This document shows positions 7,524 to 15,147 of a stretch of DNA of 26,368 nucleotides, piece by piece. Numbering within the stretch: position 1 is the first letter of the stretch; each line of letters opens with the position of its first letter. The notes beneath the pieces are model-generated. The model ran no database searches. It had not been told where the DNA came from and saw nothing but the letters and a program-made list of their open reading frames with translations. The translations under genes were made by a program, and so were the position numbers. Source of the stretch: Anaerolineaceae bacterium UBA5211 (GTDB lineage Bacteria; Chloroflexota; Anaerolineae; Anaerolineales; Anaerolineaceae); the NCBI GenBank assembly GCA_002412595.1, contig DHVJ01000013.1:1-26368 (forward strand). The letters are read 5' to 3'.

Positions 7524-9726
7524 CCAATCCTTCCAAAATTCTTTCCTCTGTCAGCGGAAAACGGTTATACCAGACACCGATAGCGTCGTGAACAGCGGCC
7601 AGCACTGCCGGAGCAAAAGGCATGTAGGGCATTTCGCCCACGCCCCGAGCGCCCATCGGCCCGATTGGGTCGATATCTTCAATGATAATAGACTCCGTTT
7701 TATCCGGGATATCCATGATGGTCGGGATCAGGTAGGTGGCTAAGCTATCTGTCAAGACCTTGCCATCTTTCTGAATGAAATCTTCCAGCAGGGAGTATCC
7801 GGCGGCTTGCACAATCGCGCCTTCAATTTGGCCCTTCACTTGCTGGGGATTGAGCGCGCGGCCTACATCATCTGAGCAGATCACTTTGTTGATCAGAACT
7901 TTGCCTGTCTTGGTGTTGACGCTGACCTCGATTGCGTCAGCGGCGTAGCCATAGGAAAAGTTAGGCATGCAAGCCCCTGTCTCCGGGTCCATGGGAGTAG
8001 TAGCCGGTGGTCGGTACACAAAAGACGCTTTCGCTGGGCGTTCTTCACTCTTCCATTTTGCTAAGGCTGCTTCAGCGGCGCCGATGATCGCGTTGCCGGC
8101 CATGAAGGTCATGCGTGAAGCGCTGGCGCTGCCGGAATTACCTGTTTCGGCGGTATCCGAAGCGATCAACCTGACTTTTTCGATTGGCACGCCGATTACC
8201 TCGGCAGCCAATTGCACGAATACGGAATGCGCGCCTTGACCGACATCTGCGCCCGCGTGTTTGAGAATGACTTCTTCAATTTCGTCTGTGCCGACGATTT
8301 CAACACCCGCCCAGCAGTTTTCCGGGGCACCGTATGAAAAGCCGACATTCTTATATCCGGCTGAAATACCGATACCGTGCACAATCTCGCCATCATCCTT
8401 TAAATGATCCGGATGCACCCATTTACCATTTTCCTGGCGCCAGCCCGCGGCTTCAGCGCAAGTTTGAATGACATGGTCGATACTGATGCCTTTAGGTGGC
8501 GCGCTGCGTACCGGCAATTCCTGGCCTTCTTTGATGGTATTCAGCAACCGGAATTCTACCGGATCCATATCTAACGCTTCGGCCAGCTTGCTCATCTGCA
8601 TTTCAGCGGCAAAACAAGCCTGCGGTCCGCCAAATCCCCGGAAAGCACCGTTTGGTACGGTGTTGGTGGCCACGGCTTTTGCGTCCACTTTTACATTGGG
8701 AATGAAATAGGGACCGGAAATCATCAAAGTGGCATTCGCCAGCACTTTATTGGAAGTGTACATATATGCACCGCTGTCGGCGATGATTTCGGCTTCCATG
8801 GCGGTTAATTTACCTGCCTTGGTAGCACCCCATTTGGTGTGGATTTTATATGGGTGGCGTTTGTGGTGGCCAATCAAGGATTCACGGCGCGACCAAACTG
8901 TTTTTACCGGGCGCTTGATGCCGGCTTCATGCAACTTTACAGCGGCCAAAGCCAGCACGATCTGAACGGACATATCTTCTCGTCCGCCGAAAGCGCCGCC
9001 GATGGCAGGGTATATCACGCGTACTTTCTCCAATGGCAAGTTCAGAGAGTGGGCAATTTGTTCCTGGTCCTCATGTGTCCATTGGCCGGCTACAATTACT
9101 GTAACCCGCTCATTCTCATCAACATAAGCTAAACCCGCTTCCGGCTGCAGGAAGACATGTTCCTGTGTGGGCGTGTAGTAATCCCCCTCGATGATCACAT
9201 CCGCGGCTTCGAAACCTTTTTCCAATTCGCCATAGCGTATTTTAAAGTGACACATTTCGTTAGCCGGGCAATCATCATGAAGCAGAAATGCGCCTTTTTC
9301 CATGGCCTGATCAAGCGTTGTAACGAGAGGTAGATCTTCAAATTCAATCTCGATTAACCCAGCTGCCCGCTTGGCTATCTCTTCATTTTCGGCAATAACC
9401 AGCGCTACCTGGTCGCCTATGAAACGCACCCGATCCGTTCCATCTACATCGGAGCCTGGCCCGCATAAGACCGGTTGATCAGCTTTCATCAACCCGTAAA
9501 CATTATGGGGCACATCTTTGGCTGTGAGGACCATCAGGACGCCTTCTACAGCCTCCGCTTTAGAGACATCGATGGATTTAACAATTGCGTGACTTTTCTC
9601 TGCAAAAACGACCTTCATATAGGCCTGATTTGGCCGGCTAAAATCCCCCGGGTACTTTGCCTGACCAGTGACCTTGTCTTTTACGTCAATTCTTTTTATG
9701 GACTTTCCTATTAATTTGTCTGTCAT
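7501..9726 (-). CDS. Xanthine dehydrogenase family molybdopterin-binding subunit
   Basis: A 741-residue large subunit of the molybdenum hydroxylase family (aldehyde oxidase/xanthine dehydrogenase a/b hammerhead, then two molybdopterin domains). Visible are the N-terminal GKSIKRIDVKDKVTGQAKY, GGAFGGRED (243-251), the AFRGFGGPQ active-site loop (361-369), GADVGQGAHS near 492-501, and GARGVGEMP with E698 as the expected catalytic Glu. The AFRGFG loop resembles purine or aldehyde hydroxylases, not the CSFR loop of CO dehydrogenase. The enzyme hydroxylates a carbon centre with water and passes electrons through [2Fe-2S] clusters to FAD on the partner encoded just upstream. The substrate is not readable; a purine is suggested by the operon's amidohydrolase. 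ATG 9726 is chosen over TTG 9741 because AGGGAG lies between them. Confidence 0.9.
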   Translation of the reverse strand: MTDKLIGKSIKRIDVKDKVTGQAKYPGDFSRPNQAYMKVVFAEKSHAIVKSIDVSKAEAVEGVLMVLTAKDVPHNVYGLMKADQPVLCGPGSDVDGTDRVRFIGDQVALVIAENEEIAKRAAGLIEIEFEDLPLVTTLDQAMEKGAFLLHDDCPANEMCHFKIRYGELEKGFEAADVIIEGDYYTPTQEHVFLQPEAGLAYVDENERVTVIVAGQWTHEDQEQIAHSLNLPLEKVRVIYPAIGGAFGGREDMSVQIVLALAAVKLHEAGIKRPVKTVWSRRESLIGHHKRHPYKIHTKWGATKAGKLTAMEAEIIADSGAYMYTSNKVLANATLMISGPYFIPNVKVDAKAVATNTVPNGAFRGFGGPQACFAAEMQMSKLAEALDMDPVEFRLLNTIKEGQELPVRSAPPKGISIDHVIQTCAEAAGWRQENGKWVHPDHLKDDGEIVHGIGISAGYKNVGFSYGAPENCWAGVEIVGTDEIEEVILKHAGADVGQGAHSVFVQLAAEVIGVPIEKVRLIASDTAETGNSGSASASRMTFMAGNAIIGAAEAALAKWKSEERPAKASFVYRPPATTPMDPETGACMPNFSYGYAADAIEVSVNTKTGKVLINKVICSDDVGRALNPQQVKGQIEGAIVQAAGYSLLEDFIQKDGKVLTDSLATYLIPTIMDIPDKTESIIIEDIDPIGPMGARGVGEMPYMPFAPAVLAAVHDAIGVWYNRFPLTEERILEGLGVLKKGR

Positions 9727-9731
9727 GTCTG

Positions 9732-9737
9732 CTCCCT
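9732..9737 (-). promoter_or_regulatory. Ribosome binding site deciding the XDH large-subunit start
   Basis: AGGGAG on the minus strand, 5 nt before ATG 9726. It lies inside the longer open frame that begins at TTG 9741, so the shorter protein (MTDKLIGKSI...) is the supported one. It sits in the 15-nt gap after the stop of the upstream subunit gene. Confidence 0.75.
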
Positions 9738-9741
9738 GCAA

Positions 9742-11160
9742 TTAATCACCTGAAATTTCATGAGCGGCTTTTTCCACGGCCGCGATGATGCTGTAATATC
9801 CAGTGCAGCGGCAGATATTCCCCGCTAGTCCCTGTTTGATTTCGTGTTGATCAGGATGCGGTTTTTCTTCCAACAACTTAACGGCTGACATGACAAATCC
9901 GGGTGTGCAGTAACCGCATTGGACAGCACCCTCATCAATGAAGGCTTGCTGAACCGGATGCAGGTCTTCCCCATCAGAGATACCTTCAATAGTGGTTATT
10001 TCACATTGGTGCGCGCGCGGTGCTGGAATCAGGCAGCTCAGCACAGGCAGGCCGTTCATGTAAAGCGTACAGGCACCGCATTCACCTTCTCCACAACCGA
10101 TCTTGGTACCGGTCAATCCTGCTTCTTCCCGGATCAATTTGGACAGTGTGCTATTTTGTCCCGTGGCTAGGGAATATTCTTTTCCGTTGATCAGCGTTTT
10201 TATGGCTGCCTGCGCATCATGTTTGAAAGTGCGCAGTGTAGGTTTAAAGAAATGGGTCTGTTTACCCCATAACAATACTGGTTCGGGATCATACTTGGCC
10301 CAATCGCCGTTGCAGATCTCTGTCAAAGCTTTTTCCACCAGCACAGGGATGAGGTGCAGGCGGTATTCTTGCGAAGCGCGTACATCGCTGATGGGACTGC
10401 CATCCTGCTCAGCCAGCTCAGCGGCTTGCGCGATCACTTGCGTGTTGAGCGATTTACCGATTAGGAAATTCTCCGCTGTTTTAGCCCGTACGATGGTGGG
10501 TGCCACTGCTCCGAGGGTGATGACTGCCTCTTTGATAAAACCCTTGTCGTCAAAAGTCAGGATGGCAGTGGCATTTGCGACCGAAATGGCATGTGCCTGC
10601 CGCAGGATGTATTTAATGAAGCTGCCTTTTTGGTTAGGCTGCATTTTCTTGAAATGCACATCCACGACCATCTCATCCTGAGAAAGGTCAATCTTTCTGA
10701 CACCCTTATAAAAATCAGATAATTTAACCACCCGCTCGTTATCTTTTGAACGCAGCGTTAATGCTGCATCTAGCGCAATCAGCGGCGAAATGGTATCGTT
10801 TGCCGGTGAAGCTGTAATGAGGTTACCCAAAACGGTGCCGACATTACGGATTTGCGGCGCGCCGATGGATTGAGAAGCCTTGACCAATGGCAATGCATAT
10901 TTTAATAAGGGTTCCGAAACAAGACACTGGTTATGGGTGGCTGTCGGCCCGATGTAAATCTGGCTATCTCTTTCCTGGATAAAATCCAACCCTTCAATGC
11001 GGTTGATGTCAATCAGTGATTTAATTTGGCTATGAGCACCGTTCTTCAGCTCCAGCACCAAATCAGTCCCGCCTGCGATGATGCGGGCGTCTGGGCCTTC
11101 GCGGTCAAGAATTTCAAGTACATCTTCAATATTGCCAGCAGTGTAGTAGGTATCCCACAT
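9742..11160 (-). CDS. Molybdenum hydroxylase FAD and [2Fe-2S] fusion subunit
   Basis: A 472-residue fusion. Residues 1-285 form a CoxM-like FAD-binding subunit: IIAGGTDL (27-34) and IGAPQIRNVGTVLGN...ASPANDT (99-123). Residues about 315-470 form a CoxS-like iron-sulfur unit: a plant-type [2Fe-2S] set C356, C361, C364, C376, and the proximal cluster set C415, C418, C450, C452. It carries electrons from the molybdenum centre to FAD and on to an unknown acceptor. The order FAD then [2Fe-2S] is opposite to that of classical single-chain xanthine dehydrogenase. The open frame reaches 11343, but its extra 61 codons lie mostly antisense to the pyrophosphatase gene. ATG 11160 (MWDTYYTAGN) has GGAGG 8 nt upstream (11169-11173) and starts where CoxM proteins start. 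Confidence 0.88.
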   Translation of the reverse strand: MWDTYYTAGNIEDVLEILDREGPDARIIAGGTDLVLELKNGAHSQIKSLIDINRIEGLDFIQERDSQIYIGPTATHNQCLVSEPLLKYALPLVKASQSIGAPQIRNVGTVLGNLITASPANDTISPLIALDAALTLRSKDNERVVKLSDFYKGVRKIDLSQDEMVVDVHFKKMQPNQKGSFIKYILRQAHAISVANATAILTFDDKGFIKEAVITLGAVAPTIVRAKTAENFLIGKSLNTQVIAQAAELAEQDGSPISDVRASQEYRLHLIPVLVEKALTEICNGDWAKYDPEPVLLWGKQTHFFKPTLRTFKHDAQAAIKTLINGKEYSLATGQNSTLSKLIREEAGLTGTKIGCGEGECGACTLYMNGLPVLSCLIPAPRAHQCEITTIEGISDGEDLHPVQQAFIDEGAVQCGYCTPGFVMSAVKLLEEKPHPDQHEIKQGLAGNICRCTGYYSIIAAVEKAAHEISGD

Positions 11161-11168
11161 GCGTTGAA

Positions 11169-11173
11169 CCTCC
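11169..11173 (-). promoter_or_regulatory. Ribosome binding site deciding the FAD/[2Fe-2S] subunit start
   Basis: GGAGG on the minus strand, 8 nt before ATG 11160, within the 22-nt gap after the pyrophosphatase stop codon. It argues against the longer frame starting at 11343. Confidence 0.75.
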
Positions 11174-11182
11174 GATAATGAA

Positions 11183-12529
11183 TTAACCTTCCAATAAACT
11201 GAGAATGGCCGGTACCAGCTGTTTCTTCCTGGAAACCAGATCCTCGGCAGTAAATGTCCCATCCGGGCTGCGCCGATACGGCAGATCTTCCAAAATTGCC
11301 GGTTGATTGTCAATGAGTAAGCGGCTGGAACCCCTGACAACATCTGTAACCATGATGACGGAGAAATCCAGTCCTTTGCTCACACGTAAGTCCTTCAATG
11401 CTTCTCCCAATTCTTCCAGGTGTTCATTCAATTCATAAGAATCCGTGACTTCAACCTGTGAGATGGAAAAATTGTAGTTACTCGAATCATAAACCTTGAT
11501 ATCGCCTGAGACAATTTCTTTGGCCGGGCGTGTCCCCAAGCCTGTACCGGCCGAAAGTACTTTTTCTGCGTATGAATCAATGGTTTCATGCTTTAGCTTT
11601 GAATGCGCGGAAAAAGCCCAACGTGCCAACCGGTTTAATGCCTCATCATCCCGTTTGGTCGTGGTTGGCGACATAAGGTTGAGCGTATCGGAAATAATAC
11701 CGGACATCAGCAGTCCGGCAATTTCCGGTTGCGGCGCAAGCGCAGCTTCAAGTATCCGCTCAGTTACCAGCGTGGATGTGCTTCCCACCGGTTCAACGGT
11801 GAAACTAATGGGGCTGTTGGTTGGCGGATTGCCCAGACGGTGGTGGTCAAGGATTTCAATTAATTCGGCTTCTTCCAATGAAGGGATCGACTGCTGCGCT
11901 TCGTTGTGGTCCACAAGAATTAATTTGATGCGCGGTGGGTTTAGCAAATCACGCTGGCGCACCACACCGAAATATTTACCTTGGTCATCCACCACCCAAA
12001 ACTCATTGCTTTCCTCGCGCAGTGCTTTCTTCAATAGATCACGAATGCGCGTGCTCTTATTAAATTTTTCAATCGTTCGGTCTGCAGCCTGCTCACAAGG
12101 CAAGTCGAGGATATCGTAAACCGTTGCGTTGATCTTTTGAGGGTTGGGCCCCGCCATCTGGTTGATCAGGTCAAACAGACTGTTGCCGGTAATCATGCCA
12201 AACGGATATTGATCTTTATCTACAATCGGGGCGATGCCCCCGGTACGGCTGGCAATTGCCCAAGCTTCACTCAAAGGTTGATCGGGGCTAGCAGTATCAA
12301 AGCGATGAGCGACTACCTCGAAGCGCGGTGATGCATCGGAGAGCAGAAACGGAACCTCCAGTCCCAGAAAATCCAAAACCCAGGAGGTCTGTTTATTAAT
12401 CACACCGATGCGGGCAGCTATAATATCTGCTCCGTCACGTTCGCGCAGCAGCCAGCTATAACCGATTGCGGCTGATATTGAATCCAAATCCGGATTCATA
12501 TGGCCGATTACATAAGTTGGTAGTCTCAT
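11183..12529 (-). CDS. ppaC: CBS-domain family II (DHH) inorganic pyrophosphatase
   Basis: A 448-residue DHH-superfamily protein. The N-terminal VIGHMNPDLDS gives metal ligands H10, D14 and D16. Further sites are LVDHNE (205-209), EILDHHRLG (224-232) and GIISDTL with D280. The C-terminal DHHA2 domain contains the substrate-binding region with RGSSRLL near 405. Between about 70 and 195 is an inserted pair of CBS domains (GGIAPIVDKDQYPFGMIT and EFWVVDDQGKYFGVV), as in nucleotide-regulated CBS-PPases. I see no DRTGG insert between them. Such enzymes hydrolyse pyrophosphate with Mn/Co and are inhibited by AMP/ADP or activated by other adenine nucleotides through CBS. In this operon it sits between cofC and the molybdenum hydroxylase genes. 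The ATG at 12529 lacks a clear Shine-Dalgarno; the upstream gap is 32 nt. Confidence 0.87.
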   Translation of the reverse strand: MRLPTYVIGHMNPDLDSISAAIGYSWLLRERDGADIIAARIGVINKQTSWVLDFLGLEVPFLLSDASPRFEVVAHRFDTASPDQPLSEAWAIASRTGGIAPIVDKDQYPFGMITGNSLFDLINQMAGPNPQKINATVYDILDLPCEQAADRTIEKFNKSTRIRDLLKKALREESNEFWVVDDQGKYFGVVRQRDLLNPPRIKLILVDHNEAQQSIPSLEEAELIEILDHHRLGNPPTNSPISFTVEPVGSTSTLVTERILEAALAPQPEIAGLLMSGIISDTLNLMSPTTTKRDDEALNRLARWAFSAHSKLKHETIDSYAEKVLSAGTGLGTRPAKEIVSGDIKVYDSSNYNFSISQVEVTDSYELNEHLEELGEALKDLRVSKGLDFSVIMVTDVVRGSSRLLIDNQPAILEDLPYRRSPDGTFTAEDLVSRKKQLVPAILSLLEG

Positions 12530-12561
12530 TTCAATATAAATTCTATACGTTTATTCCGGAT

Positions 12562-13560
12562 TTAATCCTGAGCAAAGGTGTCAATTAACAAATGTACATC
12601 GCCGCCCACCGGATAAAGGATTGGGCAAGTGCAGCCATTCTTGATATATTCATTGACTTTCCTGCGCGCTTCTTCAGGCGTGCCGGAAGCTGTGATACGG
12701 TCAATCAAATCGTCCGGAACCAGGTTTTTAGCCTTCTGAATTTGTTCGTGCGTAGCCGGCCATCCCAGGATGGCCTGGATTTTTTCAACGATATCCATGG
12801 AAACACCGGAAGCCTTGGCAATATGCGGCTGCTGAGCCAAATATTGGGTTAACAGTTCGCGTGTGGTATCAATGGCTTTGTCATGATCGAGGTCCACTGA
12901 GCAGACGATCAATTGCGGCCGATCAATGTCATCCAAACTACGGCCGGATTTCTGGGCACCTTTCGCCAGCAGTTCCAAGGCTTTATGGTTGTATTCGGGC
13001 GGAACACAATAATTCATCACAACACCGTCCGCAATCTCGCCGGCCATTTCCATCATTTTATCGCCGGTGGCGCCGATGAAAACCGGCACGTTGCGCGGTT
13101 CACGCCGTCCGTGCACGACATCCAGTTCAATGCCATCAACGTGCACAAATTCGCCGTGAAAAGTGACCCGTTCCATCGCCAGCAGGCGTTTCATGATAGT
13201 GACGGTCTCTTTCATTGCTGTCAGCGGTTTGCTGCGGGTAATACCGACATTCTGCGCCAGCGGATCCCACCAGGCACCGATGCCGCAGATAATGCGGTTG
13301 GGAGCCAGGTCATCCAAAGTCAGGAAGGTGGAGGCTAGCAGACCGATATTGCGCGTCCAGTTGTTGATAACGCCTGACCCGACTTTCAATTTTTCGGTAA
13401 CCGCTGCGTAAGCCGCCATAGGCACAATCGCATCGCGTACCAAGCGGCTTTCAGCTTGCCAGACAGCTTCAAATCCCTTCTTTTCAGCGTACTGGACGTA
13501 TTCCAATCCGTCACGCAAATCATGGGCATCCTGTAAATAAAGCGCAAATCGTTCTTTCAT
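12562..13560 (-). CDS. LLM-class F420-type oxidoreductase
   Basis: A 332-residue luciferase-like TIM-barrel oxidoreductase similar to methylenetetrahydromethanopterin reductase (Mer) and other F420-dependent LLM proteins. Visible are YAEKKGFEAVWQAESRLVRD, KVGSGVINNWTRN (the loop typical of F420/FMN binding), RIICGIGAWWDP, PVFIGATGDKMMEMAGEIADGVVMN and a C-terminal ITASGTPEEARRKVNEYIKNG. Its start overlaps the cofC stop by 4 nt (ATGA), so it is translationally coupled to F420 synthesis; that, not any single residue, is the main reason to prefer F420 over FMN. A GGAGG lies 7 nt upstream of ATG 13560. The reaction substrate is unknown; methanogenesis-type pterins are possible but unsupported here. 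Confidence 0.85.
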   Translation of the reverse strand: MKERFALYLQDAHDLRDGLEYVQYAEKKGFEAVWQAESRLVRDAIVPMAAYAAVTEKLKVGSGVINNWTRNIGLLASTFLTLDDLAPNRIICGIGAWWDPLAQNVGITRSKPLTAMKETVTIMKRLLAMERVTFHGEFVHVDGIELDVVHGRREPRNVPVFIGATGDKMMEMAGEIADGVVMNYCVPPEYNHKALELLAKGAQKSGRSLDDIDRPQLIVCSVDLDHDKAIDTTRELLTQYLAQQPHIAKASGVSMDIVEKIQAILGWPATHEQIQKAKNLVPDDLIDRITASGTPEEARRKVNEYIKNGCTCPILYPVGGDVHLLIDTFAQD

Positions 13561-14204
13561 TCTTTTCCTCCAAAATTATTTTCTATAAACTTAAATTCAT
13601 TATTTCCATTGCCGTTATTTATTAATAATTCCAGATCTTCCGGAATATCCAAATCAAATGATAGCGTATCATTATTATATATTTCAACCCTGATTTTCTT
13701 CCTCTCGGCTTGCTCAACGTGCTTACGGAAGGACCACATCCCAAAATCGTAATCCAAAATTCCGACCGGGTTGATATACAGGGCGTTGGTGCCATTCATC
13801 CTGCGGTCGGGTGTGATAATGATTTCGGGCGGATTGCCGGCATGGCTGAGCAATTGCCGGATGGCTTCCGGGTTAATATAGGGCAAATCGGCCGGAATGA
13901 CCAAGATTGAAGAAATATTAAAGGTATTGGCAGCCATACTGCCCTTACGCAGGGCTTTGTTAATATTGGTGTTGTGGCTTTCCTGAATGGTGCGAGCACC
14001 ATAATCGCGGCTGATCGTCAACGCATTGGGGTCGTAACTGACAACCAGGATTTGGTCAATCTCTTTAATTTCCTTTAAGCAAGTTATTGTCTTGATCAAC
14101 AGGGACTGATTTAACCGTTCCCGCTCAGTTTCAGACAAAACAGTGGAGAGCCGGGATTTACCCCGGCGGAGTGGTTTGATAGGTACAATCGCCCAAAGCG
14201 ACAT
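13557..14204 (-). CDS. cofC: CofC/FbiD phosphoenolpyruvate or phospholactate guanylyltransferase
   Basis: A 215-residue nucleotidyltransferase of the F420 pathway. Visible are the N-terminal AIVPIKPLRRGKSRLS (5-20), VIPADLP with D106 as metal ligand, TPDRRMNGTNAL (131-141) that contacts the three-carbon acid and guanine, FGMWSFRKH, and the acidic FDLDIPEDL (183-191). It joins GTP to 2-phospholactate, phosphoenolpyruvate or 3-phosphoglycerate and releases pyrophosphate, producing the activated donor for CofD. Which acid is used cannot be decided from the sequence. It follows cofD by 13 nt and overlaps the LLM gene by 4 nt. The C terminus after residue 192 is a short, low-complexity tail rich in Asn and Gly. 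Confidence 0.87.
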   Translation of the reverse strand: MSLWAIVPIKPLRRGKSRLSTVLSETERERLNQSLLIKTITCLKEIKEIDQILVVSYDPNALTISRDYGARTIQESHNTNINKALRKGSMAANTFNISSILVIPADLPYINPEAIRQLLSHAGNPPEIIITPDRRMNGTNALYINPVGILDYDFGMWSFRKHVEQAERKKIRVEIYNNDTLSFDLDIPEDLELLINNGNGNNEFKFIENNFGGKE

Positions 14205-14217
14205 ATGTTTTTCTTTG

Positions 14218-15147
14218 TTAAATCGTTTCTAAATAATTAATAATGGTTTGTGCCAGCCTTTTCCGGTTCGGCAAGTCAGGCATCATAATGTTTGTTGACT
14301 GGAAAATTATACCTGATTGCTGTATATCTTTCCCGTAATTTTCATCCTGGTTATCGATAAATATGCACTCTAAAAAGTCCCTATAGTGCTCGGCGATGGT
14401 AACCGGGTTGGGCTCAATGCCCTTTTCAGCGTACATTTTCGCTAACGGGCCTTTGACTGCTTTACCGCCGATGATGGGTGAAACCGCGGCCACATATTTG
14501 GTTTTCAAAATCTCTTTTATCTGGGGCAGCGCCAAAATCGGATCGATGCTTAACAGCGGGTTGGAAGGGCAGATGATAACTGCGTCGCTCGCATGCAGCG
14601 CATCCAAGACAGCCGGACTGGCTTGTGCACTTTCCATTCCCTGAAAGATAACCTGTTTGATGGTCGGTTCACAGTGGTGTTTGGCAAAATACTCCTGGAA
14701 AGGCAGCATTCCAAATTCAATTGTGTCTATGATAGTCGGAACAGGGTCGTTGGTCATGGGCAGAATGGAATGTTTTACCTGCCACGTTTTATTAAAATAG
14801 CGGCAAACGTCAGTCAGCGTTTTACCATCCGCTAACTGGCGGGTACGTTCCATGTGAGTGGCCAAATCGCGGTCGCCTAGCTTGAACCAGGCCGGGCTGC
14901 CATTACGATGTAGGGTCTCAAACGTATTAAAGGTATCATCCCGCACGCCCCAACCCGTAACCGGGTTGGACAGGTTGGCTAATGTGTATGTGACGGTGTC
15001 GATATCCGGGCAAATATAAAGGCCAAAAAAGCGAAAATCATCTCCAGTATTAACCACAATGGTCAGATCATCAGGAGGAAGTACCTCCGAAAGACCTTGT
15101 GCCAATTTTGAACCGCCAACACCGCCCGCTAATGCTGTAATTTTCAT
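14218..15147 (-). CDS. cofD: CofD/FbiA 2-phospho-L-lactate transferase
   Basis: A 309-residue enzyme of the usual CofD length. Visible are LAGGVGGSKLAQGL (6-19), VVNTGDD (31-37), CPDIDTV (46-52), GWGVRDD (65-71) and LGDRDLATH (90-98). Later comes ICPSNPLLSIDPIL, the region that binds the nucleotide-linked phosphoacid, followed by SPIIGGKAVKGP. It transfers the phosphoacid from the CofC product to FO (7,8-didemethyl-8-hydroxy-5-deazariboflavin), giving F420-0 or dehydro-F420-0. The ATG follows the cofE stop directly (TAAATG, no gap), which suggests coupled translation. FO synthase genes are not in this window, so FO must be made by genes elsewhere. Confidence 0.92.
   Translation of the reverse strand: MKITALAGGVGGSKLAQGLSEVLPPDDLTIVVNTGDDFRFFGLYICPDIDTVTYTLANLSNPVTGWGVRDDTFNTFETLHRNGSPAWFKLGDRDLATHMERTRQLADGKTLTDVCRYFNKTWQVKHSILPMTNDPVPTIIDTIEFGMLPFQEYFAKHHCEPTIKQVIFQGMESAQASPAVLDALHASDAVIICPSNPLLSIDPILALPQIKEILKTKYVAAVSPIIGGKAVKGPLAKMYAEKGIEPNPVTIAEHYRDFLECIFIDNQDENYGKDIQQSGIIFQSTNIMMPDLPNRKRLAQTIINYLETI

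Noticed and set aside
9726..9742. Carbon monoxide dehydrogenase identity for the molybdenum hydroxylase
   Set aside because: The active-site loop reads AFRGFG, not the CSFR-containing loop of CoxL, so the CoxM/CoxS resemblance of the partner reflects only shared family ancestry.
10103..10681. 192-codon plus-strand open frame over the FAD/[2Fe-2S] gene
   Set aside because: It is antisense to a gene with two intact cofactor-binding domains and its translation, rich in Ser/Cys/Arg, matches nothing.
11161..11343. 61-codon N-terminal extension of the FAD/[2Fe-2S] subunit
   Set aside because: It lies almost entirely over the 3' end of the pyrophosphatase gene on the same strand in another frame, has no family-like sequence, and the Shine-Dalgarno GGAGG at 11169-11173 points to ATG 11160.
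11496..12119. 207-codon plus-strand open frame over the pyrophosphatase gene
   Set aside because: It is a shadow of the DHH/CBS coding sequence; Ser/Arg-rich composition is typical of an antisense frame.
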